Below, in pieces: positions 5,673-11,793 of a stretch of 11,793 bases of DNA. Position numbers and translations under genes: made by a program. Source of the stretch: Verrucomicrobiota bacterium (lineage in GTDB: Bacteria > Verrucomicrobiota > Verrucomicrobiia > Limisphaerales > JAHEOI01); NCBI GenBank assembly GCA_018610125.1, contig JAHEOI010000148.1, positions 1 to 11,793 on the forward strand, in the 5' to 3' direction. The notes below the pieces were generated by a model, which saw only the letters and a program-made list of their open reading frames with translations, was not told where the DNA came from and searched no databases. Numbering within the stretch: the first letter of the stretch is position 1; every line of letters begins with the position of its first letter.

Positions 5673-5700
5673 TTGACAGGCTCAGAAAGACCATTAGTTT
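5673..5700 (+). promoter_or_regulatory. Candidate sigma70-type promoter for the ydbH operon
   Basis: A perfect -35 hexamer TTGACA lies at 5673-5678 on the plus strand. The best -10 match, TAGTTT at 5695-5700 after a 16-bp spacer, agrees with the consensus at only three positions. If real, the leader before the ydbH ATG would be about 90 bases. The promoter of the divergent hydrolase gene must lie in the same gap but I see no convincing match. Confidence 0.3.
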
Positions 5701-5798
5701 TGGATCGAATCGCCGAGCCAACGAAAAACGGAAAATGGTTATGATGCAACAGCTTAGTCGACGCGCCTTCTTAAATCAAAGCGTTAAAACGACAAAGC

Positions 5799-8700
5799 AT
5801 GGGATTCCCCTTTAAAAGACGCTCTCGCTTCCCTTCCGGCAAGCGATTGACCCAAGCCGGAGTCCTGCTTTTCCTGGTCGCTATAGGCTTTTATCTCGTT
5901 TTCCTAGCGCCGCTGGTCGAATACTCGCTTAATCGCAGCCTACGACAAATCGGTTTTCAATCGGCATCGGTCGATGTCACAAACATCAGCTTGCGACACC
6001 TCCATTTGAGTCGTGTCAAGCTCGATGCCGCCGGCGCGTTTCAAGTCGCCTCGTTGGACGCCGATTGGCGACTGAATCGGCTCCTCCTCCAAAGACGATT
6101 GAAAGAGGTGACCCTGACCGGGATGCGGTGGCAAATTGATACCTCGAATGACAAGCCGGCGCTGGCGCCATTCCATAACCTCCTTGACGGCGCATCAACA
6201 GCCGGAGAAGGCGTCACCAGAACCGGTCCATGGCGGCTCCCTCTGAGCCGCCTCGAAATCAAGGCTTCGACGATCCTTTTACAGTTGCCGCAAAAGAGGG
6301 TGCCGATCCCGTTTGAAGCAACTGTGTCGTGCCGGAAGCCGACTGCGATTCAGGCAACTTTGACAGCGCGATTGGGAAACCGGGCCTATCGGCTCAACCT
6401 CAACCTCGAATCGAGCCGAGATGCCCTGAGCGCCTCATTTGAAGCCTTTCGAGAGGCCCTTCTCCCGGCGTACGCCACGGCCCAAAACAATCAAGACACC
6501 CCCCCACTGCTCAAAGGGAAAATGGACTGGGATTTCGCTCAATCGCTGATGCGACTCCATCTTGCAGGCGGCACCAGGAAGCCACTCAAGTTCGATTGGG
6601 GCGAGACATCGGTCAGCCTCCAACGCGGCGATTTCACCGCCGGCATGACCCTCGGTCCGCAGGGCCAATTTCAAGAGCTCAATGGGACGATCGCGCTATC
6701 GGACCTCCATTACAACAATTTCGATCTGGAGGAGCTGACGATTGACATCGACAGGCATTCGGAGAAGATTCGGGTCATTGCCAACGCCGCAGGCCGGTCG
6801 TGGCGGTTACGTCGATTGCGTCTTGACCTGCCGAATCGGCCTGAGCGGTGGTTGGGCGGTCAAATCCGAGCCCCGCTCAAGGTGGAGCTGCTCCCAACCT
6901 CTAAAAACACCGGTACCAACGACATGCTCCAAGCCTTCAATTTGCAAGCGAAAGGCTTAACCCCGATCGAGCTTGAGTCCGACCTAATCTACCGACCGCA
7001 AAGCCGCTCCGAGCCAAACACGGCGGCGGCCACATCCGGATTCGGGCTCGTTGAAATCCGGGACGCCCGACTATCGGGGGATGCAGAATGGGTCCGGACA
7101 GGAAAAAGCGCCCCGCAACTCAACGCGTGCACCTGGCAGCTATCCGCCGCCGGTCACATCGACGCCGATGGCATCGACCTGCGTCTACTGCCAGATTCGG
7201 GACTGACTGTTCAAAATATCGTGTCGCCTCACGTTCAATCCGCCGGCTCCTCGACTTCCAGCTCAGCGGAGCCCCCGGCATTCATGGCCCGGCTCGCGGA
7301 CACCGCGCGAATTTCAGCCACTCTCGCCGGTAAGGGAACGCCGGATTGGCAGCTATCCCTGCCAAAAGTCGCCATCAGTCTTGCCGCCCGCAACCTCGAT
7401 ACCGAGACGTTTCCCTTCAAGCAAGCATCGGCCGAGGCCCGTCTCAGCTTCGATCTCACTCATTCCCCCCAAGCCACCCGTTATTCCGGCCGGCTAGAAA
7501 CATCGGAACCACTCAAATTGGCCGGGGACACGTTCTCGACCGAAGTCAGCGGTCTCCGGATCGACGTCAAGGAGACCGTCACCCCGGCTCGCGCGCCAAC
7601 CCTGCCGGCGCAATTATCGATTCACATCGCCGAGTGGCGGGCATCCCCATACAAGGCAGCACTTCGCAATTGTAAGCTTCACTGGACGTCTCCGGATTTC
7701 GAATCGCCCGATCACTCCGGTCGGAACGATGCGTCACCACAAAACTTTCTGCAGGTTGGGAACTTGCAATATGGGGAGCACACGCTTCCCGGATTTCGCT
7801 TAAAATTGAAACAGTCCAAAGCCGACGGGCTCCGGTGGACGGGATCGTGGCCCCTAACCGAGACAGCCGAAATCAGTCTTGATGGGGATGCGTCCTTGAG
7901 CTCCTCAGGTCTTCAAGCCAAAGCCACGGCTACGGCATCACGATTTCAGGTCGAGCGAGGTGATCGCTTGGCAAGCTTGGTGGCGGAGATCGCCAACATC
8001 GAGCTTACCGGCGGCCTTGAAGGCTCGGCGACACTCTCCGTTTCACCCGGCGAGCTCCAATCGAGCGGCTCCATCACCGCAAGCAATCTCGCCGTAAGCG
8101 ATCGCGACGACAGTTATACGATCTCGGGTATTAACACGACCGTCCACCTCGACTCGTTGTCCCCTCTGACAACCGAGAGAAGCCAAACACTACGTTGGAA
8201 AAACGCCACCCTCGGCCAATTCGAGCTTGGAAATGGCCATATCGCCTTTAAGCTCGATGGACTTGAAACGCTGTTCGTCCACCATGCCGGATGGCGGATA
8301 TCTGACAGCACCCGATTCTGGCTCCAAAGCTTCGAAACCAACCCCTTTAAGCCGAGCGTCGACACCCAGATCTTTTGTGAGCACCTCGATCTGAATCAAT
8401 GGCTCTCCTTGGCCACAAAAGGCCACGCCAAAGGCCGGGGCATGCTCAACGGGCGCATCCGTTTCCATTTCCAATCGCACCCCGAGCCCGAATTGACACT
8501 CCAAGATGGCTTCCTTTACGCCTCGGGCGAAGGCCATATCCAAGTGACCAATACCAAATTAGCCAAAAAGGTCCTTCAAAATCAGAGCAGCCTGGCAACC
8601 TCAAAAAACGGGCGGCAGTACAATCAGATTATCCAGCAGCGAATCCTTCAGAGCATCCAGCATTTCGAGTATTCCACCTTGACATTTGACCTCGTCCCCA

Positions 8701-8843
8701 CGGAAGATGGCCTCACAATGACAGTCCGCACCAAGGGTAAAGGTCACGATGTGCCTCAGGGGCTCGATCTGACACTCAATTTTCACGGAGTTGATAAGTT
8801 GATTTCACTGGCCGTCGGGCTGAAACTGGGCCGGAAACAATAA
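5799..8843 (+). CDS. ydbH: YdbH-family AsmA-like protein (intermembrane lipid transport)
   Basis: This is a 1014-residue protein with one N-terminal membrane helix (RLTQAGVLLFLVAIGFYLVFLAPLVEY, about 17-43) preceded by a basic stretch. A very long periplasmic part rich in alternating beta-strand patterns follows, as expected for an AsmA-like hydrophobic groove. The C-terminal region (RGMLNGRIRFHF, M882, then FLYASGEGHIQV near 906-917 and LTLNFHGVDKL) resembles the YdbH 'dicarboxylate transport' signature G-x-L-x-G...G-x-L-x-A. E. coli YdbH has about 880 residues, so this one is longer. In E. coli YdbH is partly redundant with TamB and YhdP in moving phospholipid to the outer membrane. Primary similarity is low, and much of the call comes from the next two genes, which are clear YnbE and YdbL homologues. 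The start is an ATG without a clear Shine-Dalgarno; no in-frame ATG precedes it. Confidence 0.8.
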   Translation: MGFPFKRRSRFPSGKRLTQAGVLLFLVAIGFYLVFLAPLVEYSLNRSLRQIGFQSASVDVTNISLRHLHLSRVKLDAAGAFQVASLDADWRLNRLLLQRRLKEVTLTGMRWQIDTSNDKPALAPFHNLLDGASTAGEGVTRTGPWRLPLSRLEIKASTILLQLPQKRVPIPFEATVSCRKPTAIQATLTARLGNRAYRLNLNLESSRDALSASFEAFREALLPAYATAQNNQDTPPLLKGKMDWDFAQSLMRLHLAGGTRKPLKFDWGETSVSLQRGDFTAGMTLGPQGQFQELNGTIALSDLHYNNFDLEELTIDIDRHSEKIRVIANAAGRSWRLRRLRLDLPNRPERWLGGQIRAPLKVELLPTSKNTGTNDMLQAFNLQAKGLTPIELESDLIYRPQSRSEPNTAAATSGFGLVEIRDARLSGDAEWVRTGKSAPQLNACTWQLSAAGHIDADGIDLRLLPDSGLTVQNIVSPHVQSAGSSTSSSAEPPAFMARLADTARISATLAGKGTPDWQLSLPKVAISLAARNLDTETFPFKQASAEARLSFDLTHSPQATRYSGRLETSEPLKLAGDTFSTEVSGLRIDVKETVTPARAPTLPAQLSIHIAEWRASPYKAALRNCKLHWTSPDFESPDHSGRNDASPQNFLQVGNLQYGEHTLPGFRLKLKQSKADGLRWTGSWPLTETAEISLDGDASLSSSGLQAKATATASRFQVERGDRLASLVAEIANIELTGGLEGSATLSVSPGELQSSGSITASNLAVSDRDDSYTISGINTTVHLDSLSPLTTERSQTLRWKNATLGQFELGNGHIAFKLDGLETLFVHHAGWRISDSTRFWLQSFETNPFKPSVDTQIFCEHLDLNQWLSLATKGHAKGRGMLNGRIRFHFQSHPEPELTLQDGFLYASGEGHIQVTNTKLAKKVLQNQSSLATSKNGRQYNQIIQQRILQSIQHFEYSTLTFDLVPTEDGLTMTVRTKGKGHDVPQGLDLTLNFHGVDKLISLAVGLKLGRKQ

Positions 8844-8868
8844 GACCCACAATTGCGAGAGCCTATTC

Positions 8869-9156
8869 ATGATCGACGCCACAAAGAGCAGAATCCCCTC
8901 CCTGGCTTGGATGACAATCGCTGTCGGAGCCGTTATAGTATTGGGTAGCTGCACCCAACATACGGTTCGAGTCGAGCCGGTAGAGGTCAAACCGATCCAC
9001 GTGACTATGGACATCAACCTGCGGGTGCAAAAAGAGTTGCAGCAATTCTTCGATTTTGAAGAGCAAGTGACCCCGCAATCCAGCTCATCCGAGTCATCCA
9101 AAGGGAGCAAGCAACCCGCTGAGACCGATTCAACCGACAAGAAGAAAACGCCATGA
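8869..9156 (+). CDS. ynbE: YnbE-family outer-membrane lipoprotein
   Basis: This 95-residue lipoprotein has a signal ending in the lipobox L-G-S-C28 (AVGAVIVLGSC). The mature N-terminus, TQHTVRVEPVEVKPIHVTMDINLRVQKELQQFF, matches the YnbE pattern of a short tail with 'P-x-x-P-I-x-I-x-M-x-V-x-I'. The last 25 residues are a polar Ser/Lys-rich extension (SSSESSKGSKQPAETDSTDKKKT) that E. coli YnbE, about 61 residues, lacks. In E. coli YnbE is thought to sit in the outer membrane and dock to the C-terminus of YdbH. It starts 25 bp after the ydbH stop and its stop overlaps the ydbL start by four bases (ATGA), so translation is probably coupled. Confidence 0.85.
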   Translation: MIDATKSRIPSLAWMTIAVGAVIVLGSCTQHTVRVEPVEVKPIHVTMDINLRVQKELQQFFDFEEQVTPQSSSSESSKGSKQPAETDSTDKKKTP

Positions 9157-9659
9157 CAAGTCGATTCGTGACCCCTCTACTCACCCGCTTCCTGCTCATT
9201 CCACTGGTTGCGTTCACCCTCGCTGCACCGACATTAACCGTGGGCCAATCGTCGGCCTCGCAGAAAGCGCCGACGCTCGATGAGCTCAAAGAACGGTTTA
9301 AGGACCGATTCCTCGTCTTGATGAAATTAAAGGATACCGGTGTTGTCGGTGAGACCCTTAACGGCATGGTTGAGGCACTTCGAAAACAGGACCTGGATGA
9401 AACGGTTCCGAAAGTCAAAAAGCCGGATGGCAGTGACCAGAAAGAGCGCCCTACCCTGAAAGAATTCCTGAAACAGGAGAATCAAGACCGGAAGCTCCTC
9501 TATAAGCTCTTCGCAAAAAAGTTGAAACGCTCGCCCGATGAGATCGCACGGCAAAACGCCCTTCGAAACCTTAAGAAGGCCAAGCCGAATCACTACTTCA
9601 AGCTAAAGAATGGCAAATGGGTCAAGAAAAAGGCACTCGAGGGCGACCTTGACTGGTAA
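9153..9659 (+). CDS. ydbL: YdbL-family periplasmic protein (DUF1318)
   Basis: This 168-residue protein has an N-terminal signal sequence (RFLLIPLVAFTLAAPTLTVG), followed by a DUF1318 region split in two. The conserved GVVGETLNG motif lies at 63-71. A C-terminal part at 109-159 (NQDRKLLYKLFAKKLKRSPDEIAR...ALRNLKKAKPNHYFKLKNGKWVKK) matches YdbL's 'R...Y..LA...N.L...VA......K..A.PG.Y......GKW..K'. Between them lies a charged linker of about 32 residues (77-108) that E. coli YdbL, about 108 residues, lacks. In E. coli YdbL is proposed to regulate YdbH-YnbE assembly. It is the last gene of the operon; its start overlaps the ynbE stop and it is followed by the repeat-bearing gap. Confidence 0.87.
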   Translation: MTSRFVTPLLTRFLLIPLVAFTLAAPTLTVGQSSASQKAPTLDELKERFKDRFLVLMKLKDTGVVGETLNGMVEALRKQDLDETVPKVKKPDGSDQKERPTLKEFLKQENQDRKLLYKLFAKKLKRSPDEIARQNALRNLKKAKPNHYFKLKNGKWVKKKALEGDLDW

Positions 9660-9715
9660 CAAGGTGCCCGCGGCGTCCCCACTTCTCTCTTGGTTCCAGC
9701 CTCCCACCAAAAAGT

Positions 9716-9743
9716 CGAACCTCAGGGACAAGGCCCCTATCAG
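9716..9743 (-). repeat. Palindromic interspersed repeat, copy 3 (degenerate, inverted)
   Basis: On the minus strand CTGATA (9743-9738) is followed by GGGGCCTTGTCCC and a weak second arm. Compared with copy 1 at 2010, about 27 of the first 35 bases agree, including CTGATAGGG and GTCCC. The stem is largely lost. It faces copy 2 head to head. The call depends on the alignment with copies 1 and 2. Confidence 0.5.
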
Positions 9744-9773
9744 GGAAAACCAATAGACCGCCCCCTGATAAGG
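9735..9773. repeat. Inverted repeat joining two head-to-head repeat copies
   Basis: CCCTATCAGGG at 9735-9745 and CCCTGATAAGG at 9763-9773 are complementary at 10 of 11 positions across a 17-base spacer. This is the natural result of the two facing repeat copies sharing their CTGATA flank. A large stem-loop of this kind between the ydbL stop and the next gene's promoter could act as a terminator or protect the mRNA end. Confidence 0.6.
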
Positions 9774-9792
9774 ACGTTCTCCCCAACGTCCT
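9771..9792 (+). repeat. Palindromic interspersed repeat, copy 2
   Basis: The stem is AGGACGTT (9771-9778), a six-base loop CTCCCC, and AACGTCCT (9785-9792). CTGATA precedes it (9765-9770) and CTTTTCAAC follows (9794-9802), as in copy 1. Stem positions 1 and 8 differ from copy 1 on both arms so that G-C becomes A-T and C-G becomes T-A, which keeps pairing. It stands about 110 bases after ydbL and just before a promoter, unlike copy 1, which sits close after cysI. Confidence 0.75.
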
Positions 9793-9808
9793 CCTTTTCA
9801 ACAATCCC

Positions 9809-9837
9809 TTGACACCTTGCTCCCTTTTCTTTATGAA
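9809..9837 (+). promoter_or_regulatory. Sigma70-like promoter of the PSCyt1/PSD1 gene
   Basis: TTGACA (9809-9814) is a perfect -35 box. After a 17-bp spacer, TATGAA (9832-9837) matches four of six -10 positions. Transcription would begin near 9844, after the upstream ATG at 9837. This favours the ATG at 9867 as the true start of the downstream gene, with a leader of about 23 bases. Confidence 0.5.
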
Positions 9838-9866
9838 TGAAGCCAGAATCATCGCCCGAAAAGTGT

Positions 9867-11793
9867 ATGCAATGGCATAAGCAATCATTGTTGTCTGTAC
9901 GGTGTTGGAGAGCCTTGGAAGTCCTGGGAGCTGGAGTCATCGGCCTCGGCTTGTTGACTCCCGGAAAGGCCCCGGCCGAGGTGTCCCCGACGGAAACCTT
10001 TTTCGAAATGCGTATTCGACCGGTCCTGGCCGAGCAATGTCAGCAATGTCATGCAAAGGGCGATGCCGCGGCCGAATCCACGTTTCATGTGGAAAGCCGA
10101 ACGGGTCTTGTAACGGAAGGCAAACAGGGACCGATTGTTAAACCGGGCAAACCGAAGGCCAGTCACCTGATTGACCTTCTTCGGAATGGCCACGGCAAGA
10201 TCGACCTCCCCTGGAATTCCTCCCGTCAAAGCCAGATCACCAGGGATTTCACCCGCTGGATTCGTGAGGGCGCCCAGTGGCCAAGCTCACCCTCCCAACC
10301 GTCGCAGAGCTCAAGCGGCGAGAAGCTCGGACCGGAGTGGGCCTTCGAACCTGTCGAGAAGGTTACGCCTCCCGACGAGGCGAGCGAATGGGCCAATAAT
10401 CCGATCGACCAATTCGTCCGATCAAAACAGCGAGAGCATGGGCTAAAGCCGGTCCAAAACGCGGAAAAACGGACGCTCATTCGCCGGGCCTATTTCGATC
10501 TCACGGGACTGCCCCCATCTCCGGAAGCGGTCGAGGAATTTGTCAACGACTCCTCCCCGGATGCCTTCGATAAGGTGATCGACCGGTTGCTGGCGTCGCC
10601 ACGATACGGAGAGCGGTGGGGACGTCACTGGCTCGACCTGGCACGCTACGCGGACACCTCGGGAGATGCCTCGGACACGCCGGTTCCCGAAGCGCGGCTC
10701 TATCGAAATTACGTCATTGACGCCTTCAATCAAGACATCCCTTACGATCAATTCATCATCGAGCAGATTGCCGGCGACCGCTTGGCCTTCAAGCGCTCTC
10801 CCCAACGCTGGCGTGAGCAGATCATCGCCACCGGCTTCGTTGCCCTTTCACGCCAGTTTGGCAATCGGGCCTATGCCGATCGGCATATGATCATCCAAAA
10901 CACCCTCGATACAATCGGTAAGTCGATGCTTGGCATGACCCTCGCGTGCGCCCGGTGCCACGACCATAAATTCGACCCGATCAGTAACGAGGATTATTAC
11001 GGGCTTTATGGCTACTTCGATAGCACCCGGTATCCGCACGCCGGCACCGAGCACACGCCGGCTCGCACCAACTTTGTCCCCCTCACCCAAGATGATGAGG
11101 TCTTTCAGAAATTCCTCCAATGGGATGACAAGCGCTTCAAGCTAACAAAGAAGCTCAAAGGTGGGGACGGTGATCGAGAGAAGATCAAGGAAAAGCTCAA
11201 AGCCCTTGAGAAGGAAAGGCCCGAGGTTGACCTGGCATGGGCGGTGATCGATAAGCCGGGTGAAACCGGGAACTCCCGTCTCCAAAAAAGCGGTAACCCC
11301 CATAATAAAGGCAAGAAGATTCGTCGCGGCTTCATTGAGCGCATCACGAGTGGCCCTGCCGATATCCCGGAGGGCCAAAGCGGTCGCCTGCAGTTGGCCC
11401 GCTGGATCGCTTCCCCCGAAAACCCCTTGACGGCACGCGTCATGGTCAACCGCATCTGGCAATATCATTTCGGCAAAGGGATCGTGCCGACCTCGAGCAC
11501 CTTTGGGGCCCAAGGGAAAAAGCCGAGTCATCCCGACCTCCTCGATTGGCTTGCCCGCCGGTTCATCAAAGAAGATTGGTCGATCAAGGCTATGCATCGA
11601 CTGATCATGCAATCCAAGACTTATCAGCTTTCAAGTAAAGCAGCTCATCCGAGAGCCCGCGAAACCGATCCGAATAACAAATGGTATTGGCATTATGATC
11701 GGCGCCGGCTCGAGGCCGAGCCGATTCGTGACGCGATCCTCGCGGTCAGCGGCACGCTCGACCGGTCACGACCGGGTCCCTATCCGTTCCCGG
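9867..11793 (+). CDS. PSCyt1-PSCyt2-PSD1 multidomain cytochrome-like protein (partial, C-terminus beyond the edge)
   Basis: At least 642 residues are present and the frame is open at the right edge. Domains in order: signal peptide (about 1-34, ending APA-E); PSCyt1 cytochrome domain with C58-QQ-C61-H62 and the closing WIREGAQWP; PSCyt2/DUF1549 from about residue 178 (NPIDQFV...LTGLPPSPEAVEEFV...RYGERWGRHWLDLARYADT) with the conserved C361-AR-C364-H365-DHKFDPI; a short linker; then PSD1/DUF1553 from about 510 (NPLTARVMVNRIWQYHFGKGIV...MQSKTYQLSS). The family is typical of Planctomycetota and Verrucomicrobiota, is exported, usually 900 or more residues long, and often sits beside DUF1501 genes. 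Its biochemical role is unknown; two heme c sites are expected. The usual Met-Pro heme ligand region of PSCyt1 reads D-L-P-W instead. ATG 9867 is chosen because the promoter overlaps the alternative ATG at 9837. Confidence 0.92.
   Translation, partial: MQWHKQSLLSVRCWRALEVLGAGVIGLGLLTPGKAPAEVSPTETFFEMRIRPVLAEQCQQCHAKGDAAAESTFHVESRTGLVTEGKQGPIVKPGKPKASHLIDLLRNGHGKIDLPWNSSRQSQITRDFTRWIREGAQWPSSPSQPSQSSSGEKLGPEWAFEPVEKVTPPDEASEWANNPIDQFVRSKQREHGLKPVQNAEKRTLIRRAYFDLTGLPPSPEAVEEFVNDSSPDAFDKVIDRLLASPRYGERWGRHWLDLARYADTSGDASDTPVPEARLYRNYVIDAFNQDIPYDQFIIEQIAGDRLAFKRSPQRWREQIIATGFVALSRQFGNRAYADRHMIIQNTLDTIGKSMLGMTLACARCHDHKFDPISNEDYYGLYGYFDSTRYPHAGTEHTPARTNFVPLTQDDEVFQKFLQWDDKRFKLTKKLKGGDGDREKIKEKLKALEKERPEVDLAWAVIDKPGETGNSRLQKSGNPHNKGKKIRRGFIERITSGPADIPEGQSGRLQLARWIASPENPLTARVMVNRIWQYHFGKGIVPTSSTFGAQGKKPSHPDLLDWLARRFIKEDWSIKAMHRLIMQSKTYQLSSKAAHPRARETDPNNKWYWHYDRRRLEAEPIRDAILAVSGTLDRSRPGPYPFP

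Noticed and set aside
8190..8543. 117-residue minus-strand open frame inside ydbH
   Set aside because: It is antisense to the conserved YdbH C-terminal region and shows no start signal.
11142..11612. 156-residue minus-strand open frame inside the PSD1 gene
   Set aside because: It is antisense to a long conserved PSCyt2/PSD1 frame.

Overview
The window looks like chromosomal DNA from a Gram-negative member of the PVC group (Planctomycetota or Verrucomicrobiota), with Verrucomicrobiota slightly favoured. The best pointer is the large secreted PSCyt1/PSCyt2/PSD1 cytochrome protein at the right edge, a family greatly expanded in those phyla. Two or three lipoproteins and a YdbH/YnbE/YdbL envelope operon show a double-membrane cell. 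The taxonomic call is an inference from gene content; no RNA gene or phylogenetic marker is present.

Layout, left to right. (1) The N-terminal end of a minus-strand gene (1-113) is divergent from a complete sulfite reductase hemoprotein gene, cysI (255-1988). (2) A 177-bp gene-free stretch holds a perfect hairpin, a period-9 GC-rich repeat and a 14-bp tandem duplication. (3) A compact regulatory block (2166-3611) has two small minus-strand genes, one encoding a CxxC...CxxH putative zinc protein. They are divergent from a plus-strand pair, an XRE-type HTH regulator and a small lipoprotein. The AT-rich gap between the two arms carries a CACAAA/TTTGTG inverted repeat and two TTGTGCAA boxes 43 bp apart. 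(4) A minus-strand pair follows: an exported metallo-beta-lactamase-fold hydrolase and then an M24 (Xaa-Pro type) peptidase. (5) Divergent from it is a plus-strand three-gene operon, ydbH-ynbE-ydbL, encoding a very large AsmA-like membrane-anchored protein, a small lipoprotein and a DUF1318 periplasmic protein. (6) A second 177-bp gap carries two more copies of the hairpin repeat, arranged head to head, and a sigma70-like promoter. (7) The PSCyt1/PSCyt2/PSD1 gene runs off the right edge.

The clearest functional unit is the ydbH-ynbE-ydbL operon. In Escherichia coli YdbH is one of the AsmA-like proteins (with TamB and YhdP) thought to carry phospholipids between inner and outer membranes, and YnbE is its outer-membrane partner. 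The gene order and the 4-bp ynbE/ydbL overlap here match that model. CysI serves assimilatory sulfite reduction. The XRE/lipoprotein/small-protein block has no function I can name, but its architecture suggests a self-regulated divergent module.

The most unusual non-coding signal is a short palindromic repeat present three times in two intergenic regions. The two better copies differ by paired, compensatory changes that keep the stem intact.
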